Assembly: GCF_039904985.1 (NCBI RefSeq)
Contig: NZ_CP157007.1
Location: 1-64,000, forward strand
Source of the DNA: Methylomonas sp. AM2-LC
Lineage (GTDB): Bacteria > Pseudomonadota > Gammaproteobacteria > Methylococcales > Methylomonadaceae
Reading direction: 5' to 3'
DNA: 64,000 nt
The stretch's first letter is position 1. Each line of letters opens with the position of its first letter. A program made the position numbers and the translations under genes. The notes under the pieces are model-generated. The model did not search any database. It was not told the origin of the DNA and saw only the letters and a list, made by a program, of their open reading frames with translations. Positions 1 through 7,764 of the stretch are shown one piece after another.

Positions 1-1173
1 ATGGCCGCTAAAGCAAAAAAAACAGAAAATAGTATCTCTTCTAGCCTGGGCCTTGAAGGGCTGGATGATCTATCTGAACTTTTTAAATCATCGACTACGC
101 TAAATAACGGTGAAGCGTTAGAAATCGATATAAATCTAATCGATGAAGACCCTGATCAACCACGTACTGCATCTAATATTGGATTTTCAGATGAAAGCTT
201 ATCTGACCTGGCTAAAACAATAACCGATCACGGTGTAATACAACCCATTGCCCTTAGAGATAATCCGGACGTTTCTGGCCGGTACATTATTATCTTTGGA
301 GCTAGACGTTATCGAGCGTCAAAAATAGCTAATAAAACCACTATACCCGCATTCATAAAAAATAATTTAAAACGGACTGTTCAAATTATTGAAAATTTAC
401 AGCGCGAAGACCTTTCTACTCGCGAAACCCTAGAGTCAATTAGGGCGCTGCTGAATGAAGGTTTAACAAAAAGCCAGATTTCAAGAGAAATAGGCAAATC
501 GCCTTCATACGTGACCCACTATGTAGCCTTATTAGACCTGCCGGAAACCATTAAAACCGCTTTCGACAGCAACAGGGTCACAGATGTGAAGTTAATAGGT
601 GAGTTGGTCAAAGCATTCAATGCAAGTGCTGAAGAAACGATTAAATGGATGGGCGATCAAAGTCAAGAAATCACTCGCGGCACTGTCAAACATTTGCGCG
701 ACTTTTTGGATATTAAAAAGCGGCAGGAAGAAGATGAAGACATTCTCAATCGGATTGTAGGCGATGATGCGAATGATAACGATAATATTGGCAGTTTGCC
801 ATTACCAATTTTAACATCTGATCTTGCGCAAACCTCTGATACTTACCAGAAAGGACATGATCCTGTTCAGACTAATGACATCGAGAAGATCATATCACCA
901 CCGTCTTTTGAACAGACCGCTGAGCATCACAATAGCGATGATTCAGTCGTGCTGCCACCACAAAAGCCTGTAAAATCGGAAGAAAATCATACTGACTCAG
1001 AAAAATTTAAGAAAGCCATTGTGATAGTTGAGCATGATGGGCGCCCTGCCCGCTTGGTGTTGGATAAAAGACCGACTTTCCTGGATGGCGCTTGGTTAAA
1101 ATTTGAAGATGACGGCCATCTTTTCGAGGCACCGATATCGTCTGTACAACTGGTAAGGCTAATAGAGGGTTAA
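1..1173 (+). CDS. korB: KorB-type ParB partition protein and transcriptional repressor
   Basis: This is a DNA-binding ParB-family protein of the IncP KorB type, which both segregates the plasmid and represses backbone operons. Residues ~40-120 form the ParB N-terminal nuclease-like domain with the box II motif GARRYRAS (100-107). Residues ~150-185 form the helix-turn-helix, and 330-390 a KorB C-terminal SH3-like dimerisation domain ending LVRLIEG. At 390 aa it is slightly longer than RK2 KorB (358 aa). The residue aligned with RK2 Thr211, one of two base-reading residues, is Lys197 here, while Arg226 matches Arg240. The kfrB-domain gene follows after 4 nt. The ATG is the first base of the window, so an upstream incC/korA partner cannot be seen. 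Assignment by recalled similarity is strong. Confidence 0.93.
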   Translation: MAAKAKKTENSISSSLGLEGLDDLSELFKSSTTLNNGEALEIDINLIDEDPDQPRTASNIGFSDESLSDLAKTITDHGVIQPIALRDNPDVSGRYIIIFGARRYRASKIANKTTIPAFIKNNLKRTVQIIENLQREDLSTRETLESIRALLNEGLTKSQISREIGKSPSYVTHYVALLDLPETIKTAFDSNRVTDVKLIGELVKAFNASAEETIKWMGDQSQEITRGTVKHLRDFLDIKKRQEEDEDILNRIVGDDANDNDNIGSLPLPILTSDLAQTSDTYQKGHDPVQTNDIEKIISPPSFEQTAEHHNSDDSVVLPPQKPVKSEENHTDSEKFKKAIVIVEHDGRPARLVLDKRPTFLDGAWLKFEDDGHLFEAPISSVQLVRLIEG

Positions 1174-1177
1174 TCAA

Positions 1178-1528
1178 ATGAAAAAGCGCCTTTTGGTGAT
1201 GAACGGAAGTCGCATTGTCGAAACCGAACAAGGCGATGGGAAATGGAAAACCGATAGTGTTGCAAAAGCTAATGGCGTTAAACCTGGTATTTACAATATC
1301 TCTTTAGCTAGTCAAGCCGATAAAACCAAGGAATATACAGGGGTTATTTTGCATTCCGATAAAGTCAGTGTATACCAACAAGTCGGAAAGAACAGTTATG
1401 TCTCACATAATCGTGATGATTTTGCCAAAGTGCCGGATGTAGGTCAGTTAAAAACTATTAGTTACGATTCTAAAGATAAGGCCGTTGTTACTGAGGCTGC
1501 GACCGTCAAATTGGGTTTATCACGTTAG
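1178..1528 (+). CDS. kfrB: KfrB-domain protein
   Basis: This 116-residue protein consists almost entirely of the KfrB domain known from IncP and related plasmids. It opens with the typical MKKRLLVMNGSRIVE start, has the central YQQVGK motif and closes with VKLGLSR. KfrB belongs to the KfrA/KfrB/KfrC set, which affects plasmid stability. The gene starts 4 nt after korB and is probably cotranscribed with it. In IncP plasmids kfrB normally lies beside kfrA, whereas here the kfrA-like gene is about 43 kb away at 44825, so the stability module looks split. The biochemical function is not established. Confidence 0.8.
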   Translation: MKKRLLVMNGSRIVETEQGDGKWKTDSVAKANGVKPGIYNISLASQADKTKEYTGVILHSDKVSVYQQVGKNSYVSHNRDDFAKVPDVGQLKTISYDSKDKAVVTEAATVKLGLSR

Positions 1529-1684
1529 TCACACTATCTGTAACTAATGGGCTACTTTTAATCACCCGCTGGTCACTATTGACCAGCATAGACTTACTGA
1601 CTATACAGGCCAGATTTGTTTAATAATGACCAGATTTAAGGCTAACACCGCCCTCATACCGGGTGCTTTAAAAGGATCTTTACA
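1529..1684. promoter_or_regulatory. Intergenic region with perfect inverted repeat, possible operator
   Basis: The gap between kfrB and the zeta-like gene contains a perfect 8-bp inverted repeat with a 4-nt loop (GCTGGTCA-CTAT-TGACCAGC, 1568-1587). Two more CCAGATTT motifs follow near 1611 and 1630. A ribosome-binding site, AAAGGA, precedes the ATG at 1685. No T-run follows the hairpin, so it looks more like an operator than a terminator. Which protein binds it is unknown. Confidence 0.35.
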
Positions 1685-3157
1685 ATGGCTATCGAAGAAA
1701 TTAAACGCAGAGGCTTTACTTCACCTGATCACCTATCAGTAGAAGAACAGGCGATTGCATCGGTTCTTACCGATCCTGAAAAGCACATTAAAGAGTACAT
1801 ACAGGACGAACGATCATTCAATGGCCGTTATGTTTGTTCCGATTTGTTCAAGGAGACTTTTGATACCTATCGGGCTGACAAGGATTCTCGGAACCGATAT
1901 AACAATGCTGTTCATAATGCGGCATCGGTGCTTGCTGCTGAGCAGTTCCGACGAACCTTAGCTGATAATTCTGTGCCGGAAATGGATACCGCTATTTTCA
2001 TTACCGGCAGTCCGGGTGCAGGTAAAACTTCGACAATATTATCAAGTAGTGATTTGCCAGCCCATATTCGAGTGGTATTTGAGGGCCAATTATCGAACCC
2101 GCAGACCACGAATGAAAAGGTACAGCAAGCCATTGATGCTGGTTTAAAGGTCGATATTGTTGTCGTGCATCCAACCCCAGAGAATGCACTTGATAACACC
2201 TTGAGCCGGTATTATCGAGAGGGCCGTGGGGCTGGCATCAATGTCATGGCAAGCATTCAAGGCGGCTTGCCCGATTCCTTGGAAATGGTGCTCGAACGAT
2301 TTGGCGAAACTGTATCATTAACTGTCTTCGACCGTAGAGATAAAAATAAAACCATAGAACTATCGGGTTGGGATAACCTCCCCTTATTAAGATCAGAAGG
2401 TAATTATGAACAAATCAAGTCCAGACTTAAATCAACCCTCGACAAATATCGAGATCAAGGAGTCATTGACGAAAACGCCTATAGACAAGCCAATGGAGAG
2501 CCGCCCCTCAGTAAAGACACGCGTGTGGTTCGGCAACCTGGTGGACAACTTGAACAAAATGCAAACAGACGAGGCTTACCGCGAGGAAATAGCCAAGAAA
2601 ATTTTTTAGTTGGATCAAGAAGCGGAGCCGTTGAAGATGATCTAGTTGATACCGCGCAAGAAGTCGAGCGAGAACAACAGGCTTTGCTAGAAACGACTAC
2701 TCCGTCTACTGACCAATCCTATCAAGAGGCTTTAAGCGTCTACGTACAGGCTAAACATGATCAAGTGGAGAGGATCGAAGATCAGATTGAAAACCTCATT
2801 GATCGACAGCAATCAAGATTACAGCAGTCGCAAGCAAATCAGCCGGGTATTTTCTCAATGCCTGGTGCAAAACGCGCATGGCAAACACAACAGTCCAAGC
2901 AGCAAGCCAGATTACAAACATTGCATACTCGGTTAGAAACAGTCAGGGAAATTGCCAACGATATGGGCGTACATGCTCCAAGAGTTGAGGAATTGGCAGC
3001 TCGAAAGTTGAGAGCACAAGAGCCAGGTCTTGCCGCCGAATGGGATGAAACACAAGTGGCGAGACGGCAGCACGATGCAATGATGAGGATGAAAGAGAAA
3101 CAAGCCAAGCAACTATCACAAAGCGGAGGGTTGTCTTTGAGTTTGTCTAAGCCGTAA
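1685..3157 (+). CDS. Zeta-toxin-like P-loop kinase with C-terminal coiled coil
   Basis: The protein has an N-terminal helical segment (1-100) and a P-loop NTPase domain of the zeta-toxin type with Walker A GSPGAGKT at residues 108-115. After ~310 it continues as a Gln/Arg-rich, probably coiled-coil tail ending in LSLSLSKP. Zeta toxins phosphorylate UDP-N-acetylglucosamine and block cell-wall synthesis. No epsilon antitoxin gene is visible on either side, so it may act as a transfer or maintenance factor, or be controlled by KfrB, rather than as a classical epsilon-zeta pair. The start codon has a reasonable AAAGGA site. The zeta fold is well supported and the toxic activity is inferred. Confidence 0.75.
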   Translation: MAIEEIKRRGFTSPDHLSVEEQAIASVLTDPEKHIKEYIQDERSFNGRYVCSDLFKETFDTYRADKDSRNRYNNAVHNAASVLAAEQFRRTLADNSVPEMDTAIFITGSPGAGKTSTILSSSDLPAHIRVVFEGQLSNPQTTNEKVQQAIDAGLKVDIVVVHPTPENALDNTLSRYYREGRGAGINVMASIQGGLPDSLEMVLERFGETVSLTVFDRRDKNKTIELSGWDNLPLLRSEGNYEQIKSRLKSTLDKYRDQGVIDENAYRQANGEPPLSKDTRVVRQPGGQLEQNANRRGLPRGNSQENFLVGSRSGAVEDDLVDTAQEVEREQQALLETTTPSTDQSYQEALSVYVQAKHDQVERIEDQIENLIDRQQSRLQQSQANQPGIFSMPGAKRAWQTQQSKQQARLQTLHTRLETVREIANDMGVHAPRVEELAARKLRAQEPGLAAEWDETQVARRQHDAMMRMKEKQAKQLSQSGGLSLSLSKP

Positions 3158-3182
3158 TTCCTGTTTGTCATGACATAACAAA

Positions 3183-3197
3183 TTTTGGCGGCCAAAA
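3183..3197. promoter_or_regulatory. Proposed KorB operator, perfect copy
   Basis: TTTTGGCGGCCAAAA is a palindrome with 7-bp arms around a central G. It lies between the convergent zeta-like gene and traM. The RK2 KorB operator is TTTAGCSGCTAAA, so this differs by one symmetric base change. Four perfect copies occur in the window; chance would give far less than one. Confidence 0.65.
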
Positions 3198-3210
3198 ACA
3201 TTTTGATTTT

Positions 3211-3273
3211 AGGTCTGATCAACATCTAAGCAGACCTATATTATATTGTCCTGCCCTACCCTACCCTACCCTG
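3211..3273. repeat. Stem-loop and CCCTA tandem repeat between convergent genes
   Basis: AGGTCTG (3211-3217) pairs with CAGACCT (3231-3237) around a 13-nt loop, and a short CCCTA tandem repeat follows at 3254-3273. The stem sits between zeta and traM and could slow transcription, but neither side has a proper T-run. I see no gene in 3158-3311. Confidence 0.3.
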
Positions 3274-3311
3274 CAGTATAGCTATCCGTAACTATGCTGG
3301 ATATTCGTTCG

Positions 3312-3752
3312 TTAGTGGTGAATACTTAGCCAAATTACGACCGATGCACCAACAATTGTAATACTCGCCGCTAAAATGTTCAGGACGCTAATGCGGTATG
3401 CATCACGTAAAGAGTAATTCAGTCGATTAATCGATATATCTACTTCGGATTTCAATTTAGCCAGATATTGATTCGTGGCTGTCTGCATCAGTTGTTCCAT
3501 AGATTGTTTACTAGCGTTCAATGATGCCGTTAATACCTTTTCCGCCTTATCATTCGCATCAAGCCCCCAGCGTTGTGATATGGCTTCCAGTTCCGATTTA
3601 AAGGACTCCAGCATTTCTTCTTGTGCTTTCTGGCTATCTTGCATCAACCGTTGATTGATTGTATGTAATATCATTATGGGATCATCGCGGCCAACGGCGA
3701 CACCATGTTTAGCCGCGACTTCCTTTATCAGCTCATCAAGATCTGTGCTCAT
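3312..3752 (-). CDS. traM: Conjugal transfer protein TraM (IncP type)
   Basis: This 146-residue protein matches IncP TraM in length and sequence, including LIKEVAAKHGVAVGRDDP near the N-terminus. A helical coiled-coil body (40-110) leads to one C-terminal membrane segment (~120-143, ending VVIWLSIHH). TraM is the third gene of the traK-L-M relaxosome operon and enhances transfer in IncP plasmids; its molecular role is not well defined. It lies 3 nt downstream of traL on the same strand. The membrane anchor suggests placement at the mating channel. Confidence 0.85.
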   Translation of the reverse strand: MSTDLDELIKEVAAKHGVAVGRDDPIMILHTINQRLMQDSQKAQEEMLESFKSELEAISQRWGLDANDKAEKVLTASLNASKQSMEQLMQTATNQYLAKLKSEVDISINRLNYSLRDAYRISVLNILAASITIVGASVVIWLSIHH

Positions 3753-3755
3753 TTT

Positions 3756-4478
3756 TTATAATACCGCCGCATTAGTTAATAGGTCGAACAGTTGTGTTTT
3801 GGCGATTTTTAAGCGCTGCCTTGTCATAATGGTTGATGCGGTGTTTCCAATGGCTTCGTCGAATGTCTGACGCGCTTGTAACATATCTGCAATGTCTCTA
3901 CCGAAAGTTTCCTCTTTCCATGAAGGAATTTTGACAATGGCTGATACCCTGTTTTTGTTATTGACATAGACTTTCATTTGCTCGAAACTTTTTCCTTCGT
4001 GTTCGATTACGCCCCAATAAGGGTTTAACCAAACCACTATTTCATTCGTAGAGAAACTATTAACAATAGTCGCGAATCCATTAATCGTGTCATTCATTGC
4101 TTGACTGCCCGTTATTACGGTATGCACAAGAAGATTATGGCCTAAATCCTTTAACAAAGCCGGTACGTTATTGCTGATCAGATAATGCGATAACGGTACG
4201 AATGAGCTGGCCCCATTATCTATTATGACATCTTCAGTAGCTGGTGCAATTAACTCAACTAGGGCATCAAAATTCCGCGAATTAATTTCGTCACCATCCA
4301 TGATTTGAAGCCTTATGGCATTTAGGGATTTAAAACCGTTAAATGTAGCGTTAACCGGATCAGTATCGATGCATAGCGGTTGTTGTTCTTTGCTTTGTTT
4401 GTATTGAGCAAGCACTGATGCGATGAATGATTTACCTACCCCGCCTTTGCCTTGCAGAATGATGTGAATTTTAGCCAT
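3756..4478 (-). CDS. traL: Conjugal transfer ATPase TraL (ParA/MinD-like)
   Basis: The protein is a ParA/SIMIBI-class ATPase with the deviant Walker A GKGGVGKS at residues 10-17. At 240 aa it has the size of IncP TraL. A second conserved region, DVIIDNGASSFVPL, probably carries Walker B. Its gene overlaps the traK stop by one base, indicating translational coupling. TraL is accessory for IncP transfer, possibly positioning the relaxosome as ParA proteins position cargo; that role is inference. Confidence 0.87.
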   Translation of the reverse strand: MAKIHIILQGKGGVGKSFIASVLAQYKQSKEQQPLCIDTDPVNATFNGFKSLNAIRLQIMDGDEINSRNFDALVELIAPATEDVIIDNGASSFVPLSHYLISNNVPALLKDLGHNLLVHTVITGSQAMNDTINGFATIVNSFSTNEIVVWLNPYWGVIEHEGKSFEQMKVYVNNKNRVSAIVKIPSWKEETFGRDIADMLQARQTFDEAIGNTASTIMTRQRLKIAKTQLFDLLTNAAVL

Positions 4479-4843
4479 TAGTATAAATCCTCTATGTTTG
4501 GTACTGGGTTATGTTTGAAGCTTGGTAGCTCAAATGATTGTTCTACTTTAGTTTCGGTTTTCACCTCATCTACTTTTTTTACATGAATAGCTGGCTTATC
4601 TTTTTTCTGCTTATGAGATTGGAGATTATTGACATGCAAACGGAATGTTTCATAAGAGAACGTAATGTGGCCTTCCTTATGGAGTGTTTCCCAAATATGT
4701 TTAGCTGTACATCCTTCTGCTAAAGCTTCCTCAACTTCTTCGACCACGTTCAGAAATTGAGTACGGTTCTTTGATCGAACACTTTGTCCTTTCTTTTCCT
4801 TTAGGTGCTGTTGCACCCGTTCTGATAGTTTAAGTCGTTTCAT
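4478..4843 (-). CDS. traK: oriT-binding relaxosome protein TraK
   Basis: This basic 121-residue protein resembles IncP TraK, which wraps the traK side of oriT and stimulates TraI nicking. An N-terminal helical region (residues 1-70, including LSERVQQHLKEKKGQS) is followed by a Lys-rich linker. The gene is divergent from traJ across oriT, exactly as in RP4. The DNA just upstream (4860-4990) is strongly A/T-rich, which suits the bent, intrinsically curved DNA that TraK binds in RP4. Confidence 0.85.
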   Translation of the reverse strand: MKRLKLSERVQQHLKEKKGQSVRSKNRTQFLNVVEEVEEALAEGCTAKHIWETLHKEGHITFSYETFRLHVNNLQSHKQKKDKPAIHVKKVDEVKTETKVEQSFELPSFKHNPVPNIEDLY

Positions 4844-5164
4844 CTGGTTTTCATTTATGTTTATAGGCTGTTTATTCCATGTTTAATGACTGGTTTAGTC
4901 AGTGTTTATCTAATATTTTTCAATATTTTACAGATTTTACACTGAATAGAATATAAAACAATATATTAAATTATTTTAAAACTGGTTTAAAAAATGATAT
5001 TCTCTGGAGTAATCCCGGTAAAAAACGGGGCAAGATGTGTGAAGTGCTAGCACCTGCGAAGCAGGTACTATCATTTCACTCCCACTTATTCGCGCTACGC
5101 ACTCAACGGGGTATCTTGCTCTGCGAGGCCAACCGGCTACCGCCAGTGATGTTCAGAGGGGAAA
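4844..5164. other. oriT: Origin of transfer (oriT) of the RP4/IncP type
   Basis: The traK-traJ intergenic region aligns with RP4 oriT. An 18-bp inverted repeat with three mismatches and a 5-nt loop (5039-5079) corresponds to the TraJ-binding repeat. On the minus strand CATCTTG/CCCC matches the RP4 nick region, placing nic between 5030 and 5031, 8 bp from the repeat as in RP4. Further conserved blocks are CTTATTCGC (~5085), CTCAACGGG (~5102) and GCTCTGCGAGGC (~5118). The nick motif has CTTG where RP4 has CCTG. The A/T-rich 4870-5000 segment is the likely TraK site. Divergent tra promoters should overlap this region. Confidence 0.9.
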
Positions 5165-5548
5165 ATGAAAGAAGATAAACCGAAAGAAAATAAACCAACT
5201 CGTAAGGGAAGTACCCCTATAGTTGTCCGAGTCAATCCCGACGAAAAAGCGGCTATTGAAGAGTTTGCGAGACTATGCGGACGAAGCACATCTGGGTTTC
5301 TGCGAATGCTTGGACTGGGCTATTTGCCAAAAAGCATTGTTGATAATGAGCGTGTTGAAGAATTAGCGAAGATCAACGGCGATCTTGGCCGTTTAGGTGG
5401 CTTGTTGAAGCTTTGGTTGACTAACGATGCAAGAACGGCCCAATTCGGAGAAATTACCATTCGGGCAGCATTAGCTCGAATAGAAGATACCCAAGACAAA
5501 ATGGTTGAAGTGATGAAAGCAGTGGTTCTGCCCAGGTCGGTAAAGTAA
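5165..5548 (+). CDS. traJ: Relaxosome accessory protein TraJ
   Basis: This 127-residue ribbon-helix-helix-type protein matches IncP TraJ. A Lys-rich N-terminus is followed by the DNA-binding segment TPIVVRVNPDEKAAIEEFA, and then by GRSTSGFLRMLGLGY and GDLGRLGGLLKLWL, typical of TraJ/MobC relaxosome proteins. It binds the inverted repeat at 5039-5079 and recruits TraI to nic. It starts just after oriT with AGAGGGG as ribosome-binding site. The next gene, traI, begins 35 nt downstream. Confidence 0.9.
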   Translation: MKEDKPKENKPTRKGSTPIVVRVNPDEKAAIEEFARLCGRSTSGFLRMLGLGYLPKSIVDNERVEELAKINGDLGRLGGLLKLWLTNDARTAQFGEITIRAALARIEDTQDKMVEVMKAVVLPRSVK

Positions 5549-5552
5549 ATGT

Positions 5553-5568
5553 TTTTGGCGGCTCAAAA
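5553..5568. promoter_or_regulatory. Variant KorB-operator-like site between traJ and traI
   Basis: TTTTGGCGGCTCAAAA shares the left half of the proposed operator and has one extra base in the right half. It lies in the 35-nt traJ-traI gap. The same variant occurs inside traE at 11241. Binding is less certain than for the four perfect copies. Confidence 0.35.
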
Positions 5569-5583
5569 GAATTGGGTGATTTT

Positions 5584-7764
5584 GTGATTGCAAAACATGT
5601 TGCCATGAAGTCCATTATGAAAAGCGATTTTGTTAGTTTGATCGATTATATAACCGACGAACAAGAAAAATACGAACGGGTAGGTCAGGTAGCTGTAACG
5701 AACTGTCAATCTGACAGGCTTGATGCGGCGGTACTGGAAATCGTTAATACTCAGAGCCGGAACACCCGTGCTGAGTCTGACAAAACCTTTCATCTGATTG
5801 TCAGTTTTCCTGCCGGTGAACAACCAGAGGATGCGGTTTTAAAACAGATCGAAGCAAAAATCAGTGAGGGCCTTGGTTTTAACGATCACCAGCGGATTAG
5901 CGTTGTCCATAATGACACCGATAATCTGCACATACACATCGCTATTAACAAGATTCATCCAACCCGGCTCACTATTCACGACCCTTATTACAGTCACAAA
6001 GTGCTGGGACAACTGTGCGGAAAGTTGGAACAGGAATATGGTCTTACTCAGGTCAATCATACTGCTAAAAAGGTGCGTAGTGAAAACCGTGCCGATGATA
6101 TGGAACATCATGCCGGTGTAGAAAGTTTGTTAGGATGGATTAAGCGCGAATGTCTTGATCAGTTACAGGGCGCTGCATCATGGATGGAAATGCACCAGGT
6201 CATGAAAGATCACGGGCTTGAGTTAAAGGAACGTGGTAATGGGCTGGTGATTGTTAACCAAGATGGTTTGATGGTTAAGGCCAGTTCTATTTCTCGTGAT
6301 CTATCAAAGGGAAAACTTGAAGACAGATTGGGTGTTTTCGCATCGTCCACATCCTCTGATAGACAAGCAAGTGCCGATAGTCCACAAAAGAAATACGAAG
6401 CCCGTCCCATTAGGATACGTATCGATACCACATTGCTTTTTGCCCAATATAAAAACGAACAGCAGGGCGTTAGTGCTAATCGCACCACGGCTTGGAAAGT
6501 TGCTCGCGATCATAAAAGCAAACTGATTGAAGACGCCAAACGGTCGGCGAAGTTGAAACGTGCGGCAACTCAATTATTAGGGCAGTCGCGGCATGAAAAA
6601 AAACTGTTGTACTCTTTAGCAAGTAAAGGTGTGAAGGATGAAATCGCTCGTATAAATGAACAGTACCGGCGAGATCGAGAAAGGATATTTATCAAATATC
6701 AGCCTCAACAATGGGCCGACTGGTTGCGGCGCAAGGCAAGCGAAGGCGACAAAAATGCGCTGGATGCGCTACGTGCCAGAGAGGTATCGCAGAAACTAAA
6801 AGGTAATACGGTTGCCGCCGACGATGGACATCAACGTAACAGGTCGAGAATCAATATCAACCGGGACAGTATTACGAAAAAGGGAACAATTATCTACAAA
6901 GTAGGTGGGTCCGCGATTCGTGATGATGGAAATAAGTTAAGGGTGTCCAGGGACGCAACCAAGGACGGTTTAGATACTGCCTTACGCATGGCGATGGAAC
7001 GTTACGGGAATCGGATCACGGTTAACGGTACTACTGAATTCAAGGCAAAAATCATTCATGCGGCGGTAGCCGCTAATTTACCCATCACCTTTGCTGATGA
7101 CACCTTAGAACGTCATCGGCAGGCATTAATGGCGAAACGTAATCAACAACTGGAGAAATCAAATGACAGAGGACGAAGAGCTGGAGGCATCGTTAGCGAT
7201 GCTGGATCAGACGGAGCCGGAAGACACAACGCATCCTCAACAAATGCAGGCGGGCATTCAGGCGTCAACAGGTACGGAAAGCCCAACGTTGGTCGCCCTG
7301 GAAGCGCACCGCCGCCCGGCCTCATCGACCATTTGCGAAATATGTCCAATGTCCATGTGGCAAGCAACGGAATTGGAAGTGAGGTGTTATTGCCGGGTAA
7401 TGTTTCAGTTCACATGGAGCAGCAAGGGCAAGCCCAGTCAACTGATGCTTTGCGATGGAATATCACTGGGGCAGGATTAGAGGCCGCAAACAAATATATT
7501 AAAGAAATAGAGAAAAAACGCCTATCAGGATTCGATATATTGAGGAATACGTTATATAATGAAGATCAGGCGGGAGAAGTGTCTTTTTCAGGAATCAGGA
7601 AGATCGATGGACAGGCAATGGCTCTTCTGCAGCGAAACAATGAAATTTTTGTAATGCCTCTTGATGAAGCGGGAGAACGCAAGCTAAAACGCTTAGCTAT
7701 TGGTGATCAAGTCACTATTGCTAAGAATGGTGTGATTAAAACGTCAAAAGGACGTAGTCGATGA
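5584..7764 (+). CDS. traI: MOBP relaxase TraI
   Basis: TraI nicks oriT, stays covalently bound to the 5' end and pilots the strand into the recipient. With the GTG at 5584 as start, the active residues fall at Tyr22, Ser74, His109, His116 and His118, the same numbers as in RP4 TraI. This is why I prefer GTG to the TTG 12 nt upstream. Residues 1-~270 form the relaxase domain with HNDTDNLHIHIAINKIHP, followed by a basic helical middle and a C-terminal region (~630-726) predicted to contact partners. At 726 aa it is close to RP4 TraI (732 aa). The stop overlaps the traG start (ATGA). Confidence 0.95.
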   Translation: MIAKHVAMKSIMKSDFVSLIDYITDEQEKYERVGQVAVTNCQSDRLDAAVLEIVNTQSRNTRAESDKTFHLIVSFPAGEQPEDAVLKQIEAKISEGLGFNDHQRISVVHNDTDNLHIHIAINKIHPTRLTIHDPYYSHKVLGQLCGKLEQEYGLTQVNHTAKKVRSENRADDMEHHAGVESLLGWIKRECLDQLQGAASWMEMHQVMKDHGLELKERGNGLVIVNQDGLMVKASSISRDLSKGKLEDRLGVFASSTSSDRQASADSPQKKYEARPIRIRIDTTLLFAQYKNEQQGVSANRTTAWKVARDHKSKLIEDAKRSAKLKRAATQLLGQSRHEKKLLYSLASKGVKDEIARINEQYRRDRERIFIKYQPQQWADWLRRKASEGDKNALDALRAREVSQKLKGNTVAADDGHQRNRSRININRDSITKKGTIIYKVGGSAIRDDGNKLRVSRDATKDGLDTALRMAMERYGNRITVNGTTEFKAKIIHAAVAANLPITFADDTLERHRQALMAKRNQQLEKSNDRGRRAGGIVSDAGSDGAGRHNASSTNAGGHSGVNRYGKPNVGRPGSAPPPGLIDHLRNMSNVHVASNGIGSEVLLPGNVSVHMEQQGQAQSTDALRWNITGAGLEAANKYIKEIEKKRLSGFDILRNTLYNEDQAGEVSFSGIRKIDGQAMALLQRNNEIFVMPLDEAGERKLKRLAIGDQVTIAKNGVIKTSKGRSR

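Noticed and set aside
1007..1231. Open frame on the minus strand across the end of korB
   Set aside because: It lies opposite a well-supported gene, has no ribosome-binding site and no family features.
3254..3273. Telomere-like CCCTA repeat
   Set aside because: Only four units with the last one altered; no sign of a linear end. Treated as a minor tandem repeat.
5572..5583. TTG start of traI 12 nt upstream
   Set aside because: Using GTG 5584 puts the active residues at exactly the RP4 positions (22, 74, 109, 116, 118).
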